Origin: JBEKCP01 sp050014815
Lineage (GTDB): Bacteria > Planctomycetota > Planctomycetia > Pirellulales > Thermoguttaceae
Length of the DNA: 11,895 nt
Direction: 5' to 3'
Assembly: GCA_050014815.1 (NCBI GenBank)
Contig: JBEKCP010000111.1
Location: 1-11,895, forward strand
The notes beneath the pieces were generated by a model, which did not search any database, had not been told where the DNA came from, and saw nothing but the letters and a program-made list of their open reading frames with translations. The position numbers and the translations under genes were made by a program. Each line of letters begins with the position of its first letter. The stretch's first letter is position 1. Shown in pieces: positions 5,682-11,895 of this stretch.

Positions 5682-7622
5682 ATGACGGAACCGCACCGAG
5701 AGGAAAACCCGCCGCCCGGTCCCTACCCAGGGGGTCGATACCCCTGGGAGGAAATCCCGCCGGGGGCCCCGCAAGCGATCGTCGACGCGCTGGGCGGGCC
5801 GGACGCCTATCGAACCCGCGACGCACGCGACCCGGTCCGCGTGGTCTGCTCGGGCGAGCCCGCCGACTGGCACGACCGTGGCCAACTCGTCCTGGAAGAC
5901 GGCACGCCGCTGGGGATCACCGACTCGCTGCCCCCAGACCTGCCGCCCGGATATCACGACTTTTATTTCGACCGCGGTGCGGGCCAGATGCGGCTGATCG
6001 TCGCGCCCCGGAAGTGCGCGCTGGGCGACGGCCGGCGGTGGGGCTGGGCCGTCCAGCTCTACAGCACGCGAAGCCGCCAGAGCTGGGGCATCGGCGACCT
6101 GGCCGACCTGCGGCGGGTGGCCCAGTGGTCGGCGGGCCTTGGCGCGGGGCTCCTCCTGGTCAATCCGCTTGGGGCCGCCGCCCCGACCCTCCCCCAGAAC
6201 CCAAGCCCCTACTACCCGTCCAGCCGCCGCTTCCGCAACCCGCTCTACCTCCGCATCGAGGAAGTGCCGGGGGCCGAGTGCCTGGGGACAGAGCTGGACC
6301 GGTTGGCCGCCACCGGCCGCGGGCTCGGGGCCGACCGCCGCCTGGACCGCGACCGCGTGTTCCGGCTGAAAGACGAGGCCCTGCGGGCGATCTGGGCCGG
6401 CGGGGACTGTCCCGATTTTCGCGGGCACCGTGCGCAGCATGGTCGCGAAAATGGGACTGTCCCCTTTGGCACGCCCGCTTGCGGATCGCAAGACCCGGAC
6501 TTCCACGCCTTTCGCCTCCAGCAAGGCAAAGACCTGCGGCAGTTCGCCGCCTATTGCGTCCTGGCCGAGCAGTTCGGCGAGGACTGGCGGCGCTGGCCCG
6601 CGGAGTACCGGCGGCCCGACGCCGACGCCGTGCGGACGCTGGCCGAGCAGAACCCGGCCGACGTGACCTATCACGAGTGGCTGCAATGGCTGCTGGACCG
6701 GCAGTTGGCCCGTGCGGCCCGCGAGCTGTCCATCGTGCAGGACCTGCCCATCGGATTCCACCCCGGCGGCGCGGACGCCTGGATCTGGCAAGACCTGCTG
6801 GCCGAGGGCGTCTCGATCGGGGCCCCGCCCGACGCCTTCAACGTCGAGGGCCAGAACTGGGCCCTGCCGCCGCTGGTGCCGGCGCGACTCCGCGCCGCCG
6901 CATACGAGCCGTTCATCCAGACGATCCGCTTTGCGATGTGCCGCGCCGGCGGCCTGCGAATCGACCACGTGATGGGCCTGTTCCGCCTCTGGTGGATCCC
7001 CGAGGGCCGGCATGCCTCCGAGGGCGTCTACGTCCGCTACCCGGCCGACGACCTCCTGGGAATCGTGGCCCTGGAAAGCCATCGGGCCGGCGCCATAGTG
7101 ATCGGCGAGGACCTGGGCACGGTCGAGCCGGGCGTCCGCGAGCGGCTCGCCGATCGCCGGGTTCTCTCCGTCCGGCTGCTCTGGTTCGAGGAGAAGCCGC
7201 CGGCCGAGTACCCGCTGCTCTCGCTGGCCGCCGTCACGACCCACGACCTGCCCACCATCGCCGGCCTCTGGACCGGCGCGGACGCGGCGGCGCAGAAGGC
7301 GATCGGAATGCCGGTGAACGAGGAGATGCCCAAGCTGCGGAAGCGGCTCCTCGAGACGCTCGGCGTCGCGGAGGATGCCGCCCTGGAGGACGTGATCGAG
7401 AATGCCTACGCCGCGCTTGGCGGCGCCGGCTCGATGCTGGTGACGGCGACGCTGGAGGACGCCCAGGCCGTCCCCGAGCGGCCGAACATGCCCGGCACCA
7501 CCGACCAGTGGCCCAACTGGTCGGTGGCCCTGCCCGAGAACATCGAGACGATGGAGGCCGCCGAGCTTCCTCGCCGCATCGCCCGGGCGCTGGGAAGCGG
7601 GCGGGGCGCGGCCCAGGGTTAA
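5682..7622 (+). CDS. malQ: 4-alpha-glucanotransferase (amylomaltase, GH77)
   Basis: A 646-residue GH77 enzyme that transfers alpha-1,4-glucan segments between maltodextrins in cytoplasmic glycogen/maltodextrin metabolism. The N-terminal ~110 residues form a proline-rich leader and a small beta-type domain. The barrel begins at YSTRSRQSWGIGDLADLR. The expected catalytic residues are present: nucleophile Asp428 (RIDHVMGLFRLWW), acid/base Glu476 (GEDLGTV) and Asp522 (TTHDLPT). NPSPYYPSSRRFRNPLYL matches the conserved donor-site segment. The odd feature is an insertion at residues 241-261, extending perhaps to about 271. It is encoded by a palindromic DNA repeat and interrupts the usual RAIWAG-to-PDFHAFR junction in frame. 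The ATG at 5682 is preferred: the frame is open far upstream but crosses the repeat and promoter region. The ribosome site is weak. Downstream it is followed by DUF2252. Confidence 0.93.
   Translation: MTEPHREENPPPGPYPGGRYPWEEIPPGAPQAIVDALGGPDAYRTRDARDPVRVVCSGEPADWHDRGQLVLEDGTPLGITDSLPPDLPPGYHDFYFDRGAGQMRLIVAPRKCALGDGRRWGWAVQLYSTRSRQSWGIGDLADLRRVAQWSAGLGAGLLLVNPLGAAAPTLPQNPSPYYPSSRRFRNPLYLRIEEVPGAECLGTELDRLAATGRGLGADRRLDRDRVFRLKDEALRAIWAGGDCPDFRGHRAQHGRENGTVPFGTPACGSQDPDFHAFRLQQGKDLRQFAAYCVLAEQFGEDWRRWPAEYRRPDADAVRTLAEQNPADVTYHEWLQWLLDRQLARAARELSIVQDLPIGFHPGGADAWIWQDLLAEGVSIGAPPDAFNVEGQNWALPPLVPARLRAAAYEPFIQTIRFAMCRAGGLRIDHVMGLFRLWWIPEGRHASEGVYVRYPADDLLGIVALESHRAGAIVIGEDLGTVEPGVRERLADRRVLSVRLLWFEEKPPAEYPLLSLAAVTTHDLPTIAGLWTGADAAAQKAIGMPVNEEMPKLRKRLLETLGVAEDAALEDVIENAYAALGGAGSMLVTATLEDAQAVPERPNMPGTTDQWPNWSVALPENIETMEAAELPRRIARALGSGRGAAQG
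6402..6464. mobile_element. 63-bp palindromic repeat inserted in frame within malQ
   Basis: The element begins GGGGACTGTCCC (6402-6413), continues GATTTTCGCG, and closes with CGCGAAAAT and GGGACTGTCCCC (6453-6464). The inner arms GATTTTCGCG and CGCGAAAATG are inverted, and the terminal 12-mers are inverted apart from the central T, so the whole can fold into one long stem. It is exactly 21 codons. A second small perfect stem (CTTGCG-GAT-CGCAAG, 6478-6492) follows and may belong to the same insertion. It resembles REP/BIME-type palindromes, which REP-associated tyrosine transposases are thought to move. No transposase is present here. Confidence 0.65.
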
Positions 7623-7664
7623 ACCGCGGAGAAGAGAAGACCGATCAGCAGGGAATCATGGGTC

Positions 7665-8750
7665 ATGGACATCCGGCAGGCCACCGAGGCGTATGAGACC
7701 TGGCTGGGAAAACAACTCAGGCTCATTCCCGCCGACTTGGAACTGAAGCACCAGCGGATGGCGGAAAGCCCGTTTCTGCTGCTGCGGGCGACGTTCTACC
7801 GCTGGGTCCAGCGGTGGCCGGAGGTCTGCCCCGAACTGGCCGCCGCCCCGGTGGTGCTCAGCGTCGGCGATCTGCACATCGAGAACTTCGGCACCTGGCG
7901 CGACGCGGAGGGGCGGCTGATCTGGGGCATCAACGACTTCGACGAAGCCTACCCGATGCCGTACGCGACCGAGCTGGTGCGGCTGGCCGCCAGCGCGATC
8001 CTGGCAGTCCGCGAAAACCATTTGTCTCTCGACCCCCAGGATGCGTGCGATGCGATCCTGGCGGGCTACCGCGAAATGCTCGATCAAGGCGGCTGCCCGT
8101 TCGTGCTGGCCCAGCGGCATCAATGGCTGCGGGACATAGCCGAGAGCGGCCTTCGTGATCCGGCGGCCTTCTGGGACAAACTCGACAAGTTGCCTACCGC
8201 CACGGAGACGATTGCCCCGGAGGTGAAGGCCGCCCTGGAGCGATGGCTGCCGCAGAAGGGCCTGCCCTACAGGGTCGTACACCGGATCGCGGGCCTGGGG
8301 AGCCTGGGCCGCCAGCGACTGGTAGCCCTGGCCGACTGGCAGGGCGGCCTCATCGCCCGGGAGGCCAAGGCCCTGGCCGTTTCGGCTTGTCTGTGGGAGA
8401 AGCCGCCGGGAGCGGCCGGCGATATTCTCTACCAGAGGATCCTCGGCACGTCGGTGCGGGTGCTCGACCCATGGGTGCAGCTTAGCGGCTCGTGGCTCGT
8501 GCGGCGCCTGGCCCCCGATTGCAGCCGCGTCGGGGTGGCGGCCCTCCCGAAGGACCGCGACGAGCAGAAGCTCCTGCACGCGATGGGCCAGGAGACGGCC
8601 AACATCCACGCGGGCGACAGTCGGGCGAAGGCCGCGATCCTGGCCGACCTCAACGAGCGAGATTCCCACTGGCTGTGGAAGGCCGCCGAGGCGATGGCCG
8701 AGGCCACTCAAGAAGACTGGAAACAGTGGCGCAAGGAGCGGGTGGCGTGA
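7665..8750 (+). CDS. DUF2252 family protein (kinase-like fold)
   Basis: A 361-residue member of DUF2252, a widespread uncharacterised family. The hallmark motifs are SPFLLLRATFYRW (35-47), VLSVGDLHIENFG (64-76) and INDFDEAYPMP (89-99). The GDLHxxN and DFD elements resemble the catalytic and metal-binding loops of aminoglycoside-phosphotransferase-like kinases, so small-molecule phosphotransfer is a reasonable inference but unproven. GLGSLGRQRLVAL (near 209-221) is another conserved family block. It starts at the ATG at 7665 with AGGGA upstream; the ATG at 7658 is out of frame. It follows malQ by 42 bases on the same strand and runs into the next gene by a 4-base overlap. Proximity to malQ might point to sugar or glycogen metabolism, but the family is found in many contexts. 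Confidence 0.85.
   Translation: MDIRQATEAYETWLGKQLRLIPADLELKHQRMAESPFLLLRATFYRWVQRWPEVCPELAAAPVVLSVGDLHIENFGTWRDAEGRLIWGINDFDEAYPMPYATELVRLAASAILAVRENHLSLDPQDACDAILAGYREMLDQGGCPFVLAQRHQWLRDIAESGLRDPAAFWDKLDKLPTATETIAPEVKAALERWLPQKGLPYRVVHRIAGLGSLGRQRLVALADWQGGLIAREAKALAVSACLWEKPPGAAGDILYQRILGTSVRVLDPWVQLSGSWLVRRLAPDCSRVGVAALPKDRDEQKLLHAMGQETANIHAGDSRAKAAILADLNERDSHWLWKAAEAMAEATQEDWKQWRKERVA
8734..8739 (+). promoter_or_regulatory. Shine-Dalgarno that fixes the GTG start of the Clp_N-like gene
   Basis: AAGGAG lies 7 bases before GTG (8747-8749), which overlaps the TGA of the DUF2252 gene in a GTGA arrangement. The nearest in-frame ATG (8774) has no comparable site, so GTG is the better start. 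Confidence 0.7.
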
Positions 8751-9184
8751 AATCTGAGTTGGTCTGTGACCCGATGGCTCAAGAGGTATGCTGCCTGGCT
8801 CGGCAATATGCCTTCCTGTTCGCTGAGGAATTTGTCGAGACGAAGCACATGCTGCTTGCTGCGACAGAAGTAACACCGATGGAGTGGCATGGCTATGAAC
8901 AACTGACTCGCAAGCGACTATTGGATGTAATGGAGGGAATCCTTGGGCTTAGCTCGGAGCTATCGGACGGTCGCCCCTGCCGACTGGCTCCGGACACAAA
9001 TGAGGTGTTAGCGACGGCGGCACAAACGGCTGCTCGGGCTGGCCGAGCCATCTCATGCCGGGACCTTTGGACCGCCCTGCTTGAAAGGGAAATGGGAACG
9101 CCCTCGTTCCTGATAAAACGTCTGGGTATCGATCCGAAGGAACTAAAGCAGCGTATTCAACAGGCACCGCACAACACGGCGTAG
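8747..9184 (+). CDS. Stand-alone Clp N-terminal (Clp_N / ClpA-ClpC R-domain) protein
   Basis: A 145-residue protein that looks like an isolated Clp_N double repeat without any AAA+ ATPase module. Repeat one (about 10-66) has LARQYAFLFAEEFVETKHMLLAAT. Repeat two (about 82-137) has TAAQTAARAGRAISCRDLWT, then ALLEREMGTPSFLIKRLGI and DPKELKQRI. It aligns with the IGTEHLLLALL...VLxxLGVDxxxLRxxI pattern of ClpC. Such domains bind adaptors and substrates for Clp proteases; stand-alone forms such as plant ClpT attach to the ClpP ring. Here it may act as an adaptor or regulator (inference). It is coupled to DUF2252 by a GTGA overlap. A hand count gives about 57% GC over 8761-9180, against about 70% in adjacent genes, so its history may differ. 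Confidence 0.72.
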   Translation: MKSELVCDPMAQEVCCLARQYAFLFAEEFVETKHMLLAATEVTPMEWHGYEQLTRKRLLDVMEGILGLSSELSDGRPCRLAPDTNEVLATAAQTAARAGRAISCRDLWTALLEREMGTPSFLIKRLGIDPKELKQRIQQAPHNTA

Positions 9185-9202
9185 GATGTGAATAGATAGT
9201 AG

Positions 9203-9227
9203 GGTGCGACGAGGTACGAGTCCCACC
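9203..9227. terminator. Hairpin downstream of the Clp_N-like gene
   Basis: GGTGCGAC (9203-9210), a 9-base interior, then GTCCCACC (9220-9227) form a stem with one mismatch. It sits 19 bases past the stop codon. There is no clean T-run; CTCTTTCCCTTCC follows from about 9235. It could be a terminator or another dispersed palindromic repeat. The rest of the 9185-9277 gap shows nothing I can name. Confidence 0.4.
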
Positions 9228-9277
9228 ACAAAGACTCTTTCCCTTCCAGACTCGACTCTGAACAAGGGTCGCCAGAA

Positions 9278-10057
9278 ATGAAAATTGTCAAAGCGGCCTC
9301 TGCCGGCTCGGTCATCTCGCTAGCTGCCGCGGGAGGGCTCTGGTATTGCGCGCCCGCCGCGCTTTGTCTCACTTCCGAGCTTGTGCCTTGGGTTTTCGGC
9401 CGGGGCTCACTTAACGACTATATGGGCCGGCTCGACTGCGCCGCGGTTCTGGCACTGAGTTTCGCGGTGGGCTTTGCCGTCGCTGTCCGGGGGTTGACGC
9501 TGGCCAACAGGTGCGATGGCGTATCGCTGGTCGGCCGCGTCCTGTTGTTTCTGGGGGCGGTGGCCGCTATTGCCGCGGGGCTGTGCGTCTTGCGGGTTAT
9601 TTGCCCCATGTTCAGTTCCTTCTACGCGATCGCCCGATCGGGCACGGGGCCGGACCTTCAGGCTGTTGCCGCGTGGTGGGTTTTCGGCATTGCCGCGTTC
9701 CGCCTCGGGTTTCTGTTGCTACTGGGCATGCCCGCGGCGTTACTCGCGGTTAGCATCGTGGGAATGGACGGACCGCCGCGCAAGGCTGCGCCGCGCTGGC
9801 TGACGACGGCCGGCATGCGCCTCAGCCTGACTCTCGGACTTGTGTTTACGGGAGCGTTCGCAGTCAACTGCGCGTCCGCGCACAAGTTCTATTCGGCAAT
9901 CGCCGCATCCCAACCGGGGATCGACCCCGGCGACCTCGGCGCCATCTCGGCCGCCACGCTGAATGCACAGTTCCTGGCCGGCACCTGCCTCCTGCTTATG
10001 GGCGTTATCCTGGGCGCGGTGGCGTGCCTCCTCTCGGGCAGGCGGGAGAGGGAGTAA
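9278..10057 (+). CDS. Polytopic membrane protein, function unknown
   Basis: A 259-residue hydrophobic protein with about six membrane segments near residues 8-30, 52-74, 84-108, 130-160 (long, may be one or two), 179-198 and 228-252. The N-terminus is weakly basic (MKIVKAAS) and the C-terminus ends in charged GRRERE. I see no catalytic motif and do not recognise a family. The long extramembrane loop at 199-227 holds SQPGIDPGDLGAISAATLNA. A weak AAGGG lies upstream of the ATG at 9278. GC content returns to the local high level, unlike the preceding gene. It converges on the FG-GAP gene, and the last codons (10031-10057) lie in repeat-like sequence (CCTCTCGGGCAGGCGGGAGAGG), so the C-terminal residues may be repeat-derived. 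It is real rather than a chance frame judging by consistent hydrophobic periodicity, but moderately certain only. Confidence 0.65.
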   Translation: MKIVKAASAGSVISLAAAGGLWYCAPAALCLTSELVPWVFGRGSLNDYMGRLDCAAVLALSFAVGFAVAVRGLTLANRCDGVSLVGRVLLFLGAVAAIAAGLCVLRVICPMFSSFYAIARSGTGPDLQAVAAWWVFGIAAFRLGFLLLLGMPAALLAVSIVGMDGPPRKAAPRWLTTAGMRLSLTLGLVFTGAFAVNCASAHKFYSAIAASQPGIDPGDLGAISAATLNAQFLAGTCLLLMGVILGAVACLLSGRRERE

Positions 10058-10065
10058 TTCGTCGC

Positions 10066-10129
10066 GGCGCCAGCGGCGCCCCCTCACCCCCGGGTACCCG
10101 CTTGCGGGTGCCTCTCCCGAAGGGAGAGG
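10066..10129. terminator. Three consecutive hairpins between convergent genes
   Basis: Stem 1 is GGCGCC-AGC-GGCGCC (10066-10080). Stem 2 is GGTACCCGC...GCGGGTGCC (10093-10112, one G-U pair). Stem 3 is CCTCTCCC-GAA-GGGAGAGG (10111-10129, perfect). They lie between the plus-strand membrane protein and the minus-strand FG-GAP gene, which fits a bidirectional terminator. The CCCTCACCCCC...CTCTCCC...GAGAGGGG composition also looks like a dispersed repeat, extending into the 3' end of the upstream gene. No U-tract follows. Confidence 0.55.
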
Positions 10130-10152
10130 GGAGATATTGTTCAGCGTTCGCC

Positions 10153-11895
10153 TCACGGGGCGATCTCGAAGCGGCTGCCGCTGGCGACGACGACCACTTG
10201 TCGGCTGACGGGCTTTCCGTCGCGGCCGGTCCAAGCCAGGGTCATCGGCCCGGCCTCGGGGCGGCCCACGTACGTCGGAACCCCCGGCCGCAGCACGTAC
10301 ATGCCCGCAATACGCCCCTTGTCGCGGACCGTTACGGTCACGGGTCCGGCGGCGGACGGCGGCAGGGCGAGGATGCAGGTCCTCCGCGCCTGGCCCTGGT
10401 CGCGGCGGCCGAACACCGCCCACACTTCCCGCTCCTTGGCGCCCACGGCCAGCATGTCGGGGATGCCGTCGCCGTTGAGGTCCATGATCGCGCCGCACGA
10501 CTGTCCTTGCTTCAGGTCATCCGGCCCTTCCGCCCCCGCCGGCTTCGGCTGGCTGAGGGGGTCCGGCAGACCGCTCTCCGACGACGTGGCGGACGGGTCC
10601 AGGTCCAGCTCGCGGGCCCAGCCGAAGCAGGCGAAACCGCGATTGAAGAACAAGAGCGGTTTGCGATCGGCGTAGAACACCGTCATCCCCTGCCGCCCGT
10701 CCGTGTTCACGTCGCACGGCGCGCAGCCCATGATCTGCGGCCGGTTGGCGTTGCCGTGATAGGCCAATTCGCCGGTAAGATAGGTGACGTTGTTCCACCG
10801 GTCGGGCGACTCGCGGCTGAGCACGGCCAGGCCGTCCTTGCCGGCCACGAGCACGTCCAGCGAGCCGTCGGCGTCGAAATCTCCGCAGAGGGCGGCGACG
10901 GGCTGGTCGACCAACGGCACGATGATCGGCCGCGGGGCCTTGAACTTGCCGGGGCCTTCGCCGGCATAGAACAGCGCGCCGGCGGTGAACAGCGCCATGA
11001 CGTCGGTGCGGCCTTCCGCGTTGAAATCGGCCGTCACGCACAGCCCGCCCGCGCCCAGCTTGGCAAGCGTCTCCTGGTCGGGGGCTGCGGCCAGGGGCTG
11101 CGGCTTCAGTACGCCGCCGGCGTCCCAGAGCAAGAGGAGCGGACCCTGGCCGGTGCCGGCCACCAGGGCGGGGCGCGGGCCGCCCGCGTCGATGCAATCC
11201 AGCGAGGCGCATTGGGCCAACTGGCCGCACGGCTTGGGAGCGGCGAAGGTGCCGTCGGCCGTCTGCGCGGCCAGTTGGAGCGACCGGCCGTCCCAGGAGA
11301 GCAGGTCCGCGCGGCCGTGTCCCGTGAAATCGCCGACGACCGCCACCCGGGACGCCGTGCCCAGCTTGACCTCGGCCGTCACGTCGCCGGGTTTACCGCC
11401 TTTCGGGGCTGCGCGATAGACGCGATCTCCCGCCGGGGAGAGCACGATGGCGCAAAGTCCGGCGGGCTTGCCCAGGTCGGCCACGAGGCAGCCGCGGGCC
11501 GGCCCGGCGAGCTTGCCCAGCTTCAGCGACTCGCCCCACGACATTTCCGAGCGGACGGGGAACTCCGCAAGCGGCTCGCTCTGGACGTAGCGCGCGGCCG
11601 CGGCCAGCATGCGGGCACTGCCCGCCCAAACGGCAAACAGGTCCCGCTTGTCCTTGTCCAGCACCAGTTTTCCACCCTGCCGGGAGACGGCGAACCACAG
11701 GGTCTCGATCAAGAGGGCCCCGTCCGGTTCGTCAGCCGCGGCCTGGTCGCCCTTTTCCGACAAGAAGAGGATGGCCGTGGCCGTCTTCTTGCCGGCGAAG
11801 GGCGACTTCACTTCGTCATCGTCCAGTTCCTGGCCCAGGGCGATGCTCATTTGCTTGGCGGCGGGGGCAGGGCCCTTGAGCGTTTCCACGACCTC
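10153..11895 (-). CDS. FG-GAP/VCBS repeat protein, N-terminus cut by window edge
   Basis: At least 580 residues, open through the right edge; the true start and any signal peptide lie outside. Residue numbers here count from the GTG codon at 11889. The N-terminal ~170 residues are an unrecognised domain. At least five beta-propeller-type repeats follow: VAVVGDFTGHGRADLLSW (182-199), VTADFNAEGRTDVMALF (285-301), ALCGDFDADGSLDVLVAG (333-350), CDVNTDGRQGMTVFY (392-406) and IMDLNGDGIPDMLAVGA (468-484). The DFDADGSLD and DLNGDGIPD segments are calcium-loop-like; others have lost acidic residues. The last ~65 residues (PVTVTVRDKG to SGSRFEIAP) look like a beta-sandwich. Such proteins are usually exported and mediate binding or surface structure, but the ligand is unknown. 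It converges on the membrane protein gene. Confidence 0.85.
   Translation of the reverse strand, partial: EVVETLKGPAPAAKQMSIALGQELDDDEVKSPFAGKKTATAILFLSEKGDQAAADEPDGALLIETLWFAVSRQGGKLVLDKDKRDLFAVWAGSARMLAAAARYVQSEPLAEFPVRSEMSWGESLKLGKLAGPARGCLVADLGKPAGLCAIVLSPAGDRVYRAAPKGGKPGDVTAEVKLGTASRVAVVGDFTGHGRADLLSWDGRSLQLAAQTADGTFAAPKPCGQLAQCASLDCIDAGGPRPALVAGTGQGPLLLLWDAGGVLKPQPLAAAPDQETLAKLGAGGLCVTADFNAEGRTDVMALFTAGALFYAGEGPGKFKAPRPIIVPLVDQPVAALCGDFDADGSLDVLVAGKDGLAVLSRESPDRWNNVTYLTGELAYHGNANRPQIMGCAPCDVNTDGRQGMTVFYADRKPLLFFNRGFACFGWARELDLDPSATSSESGLPDPLSQPKPAGAEGPDDLKQGQSCGAIMDLNGDGIPDMLAVGAKEREVWAVFGRRDQGQARRTCILALPPSAAGPVTVTVRDKGRIAGMYVLRPGVPTYVGRPEAGPMTLAWTGRDGKPVSRQVVVVASGSRFEIAP

Noticed and set aside
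5643..7244. Minus-strand open frame of about 533 codons opposite malQ
   Set aside because: malQ on the plus strand has all catalytic motifs. The opposite frame has no recognisable domain and is a codon-bias artefact.
6014..7696. Second plus-strand frame of about 560 codons within malQ
   Set aside because: The product is a low-complexity Arg/Ala/Gly/Pro string, the usual +1 shadow of a GC-rich gene.
7656..8876. Minus-strand open frame of about 406 codons opposite DUF2252
   Set aside because: DUF2252 motifs on the plus strand are unmistakable. The antisense product shows no family signature.
9740..10498. Minus-strand frame of about 252 codons spanning the convergent ends
   Set aside because: It crosses the hairpin cluster and lies antisense to, or out of frame with, two better-supported genes. 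The product is Arg/Pro-rich without motifs.

Overview
The window is GC-rich (roughly 65-70% by eye) bacterial chromosome. The likely source is a member of the Planctomycetota, perhaps the Pirellulales or a relative, but this is inference. It rests on the gene content (sugar-epimerase TIM barrel, Gfo/Idh/MocA oxidoreductase, FG-GAP/VCBS secreted protein, DUF2252, a tiny coiled-coil ORF beside a CCA-type nucleotidyltransferase) and on families of short, low-complexity repeats around and inside genes. No rRNA, tRNA, CRISPR array or transposase gene was seen. No stretch longer than about 200 bases lacks a gene.

Left part (1-5507, all minus strand, read right to left). The order is a CCA-adding/poly(A) polymerase-type nucleotidyltransferase, a 57-residue coiled-coil protein that overlaps it by 4 bases, and a Gfo/Idh/MocA dehydrogenase. 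Next comes a 170-bp gap with a strong hairpin and ATCCAAAATC-type repeats. After it lie an AcpH-like protein, a 76-residue two-helix membrane protein (again a 4-base overlap), a D-tagatose/D-psicose 3-epimerase-like TIM barrel, and scpB, which is cut by the left edge. The overlaps and good Shine-Dalgarno sites suggest two or more co-transcribed blocks.

Right part (5508-10057, plus strand). A divergent intergenic region with a plausible promoter leads into malQ (4-alpha-glucanotransferase), then a DUF2252 protein, then an orphan Clp N-terminal-domain protein whose GTG start overlaps the DUF2252 stop. A polytopic membrane protein of unknown function follows. It converges on a long FG-GAP/VCBS repeat protein (minus strand, cut by the right edge). 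Between the two convergent ends lie three consecutive hairpins, probably a bidirectional terminator or a repeat element.

I see no obvious multi-gene defence or novel catalytic system. The strongest unexplained signal is repeat invasion. Several unrelated short repeat families sit at gene boundaries, and two have entered reading frames without breaking them: about 36 codons in the scpB N-terminal region, and a 63-bp palindromic element (21 codons) inside malQ. The second point of interest is the GC-poor orphan Clp_N gene coupled to DUF2252.
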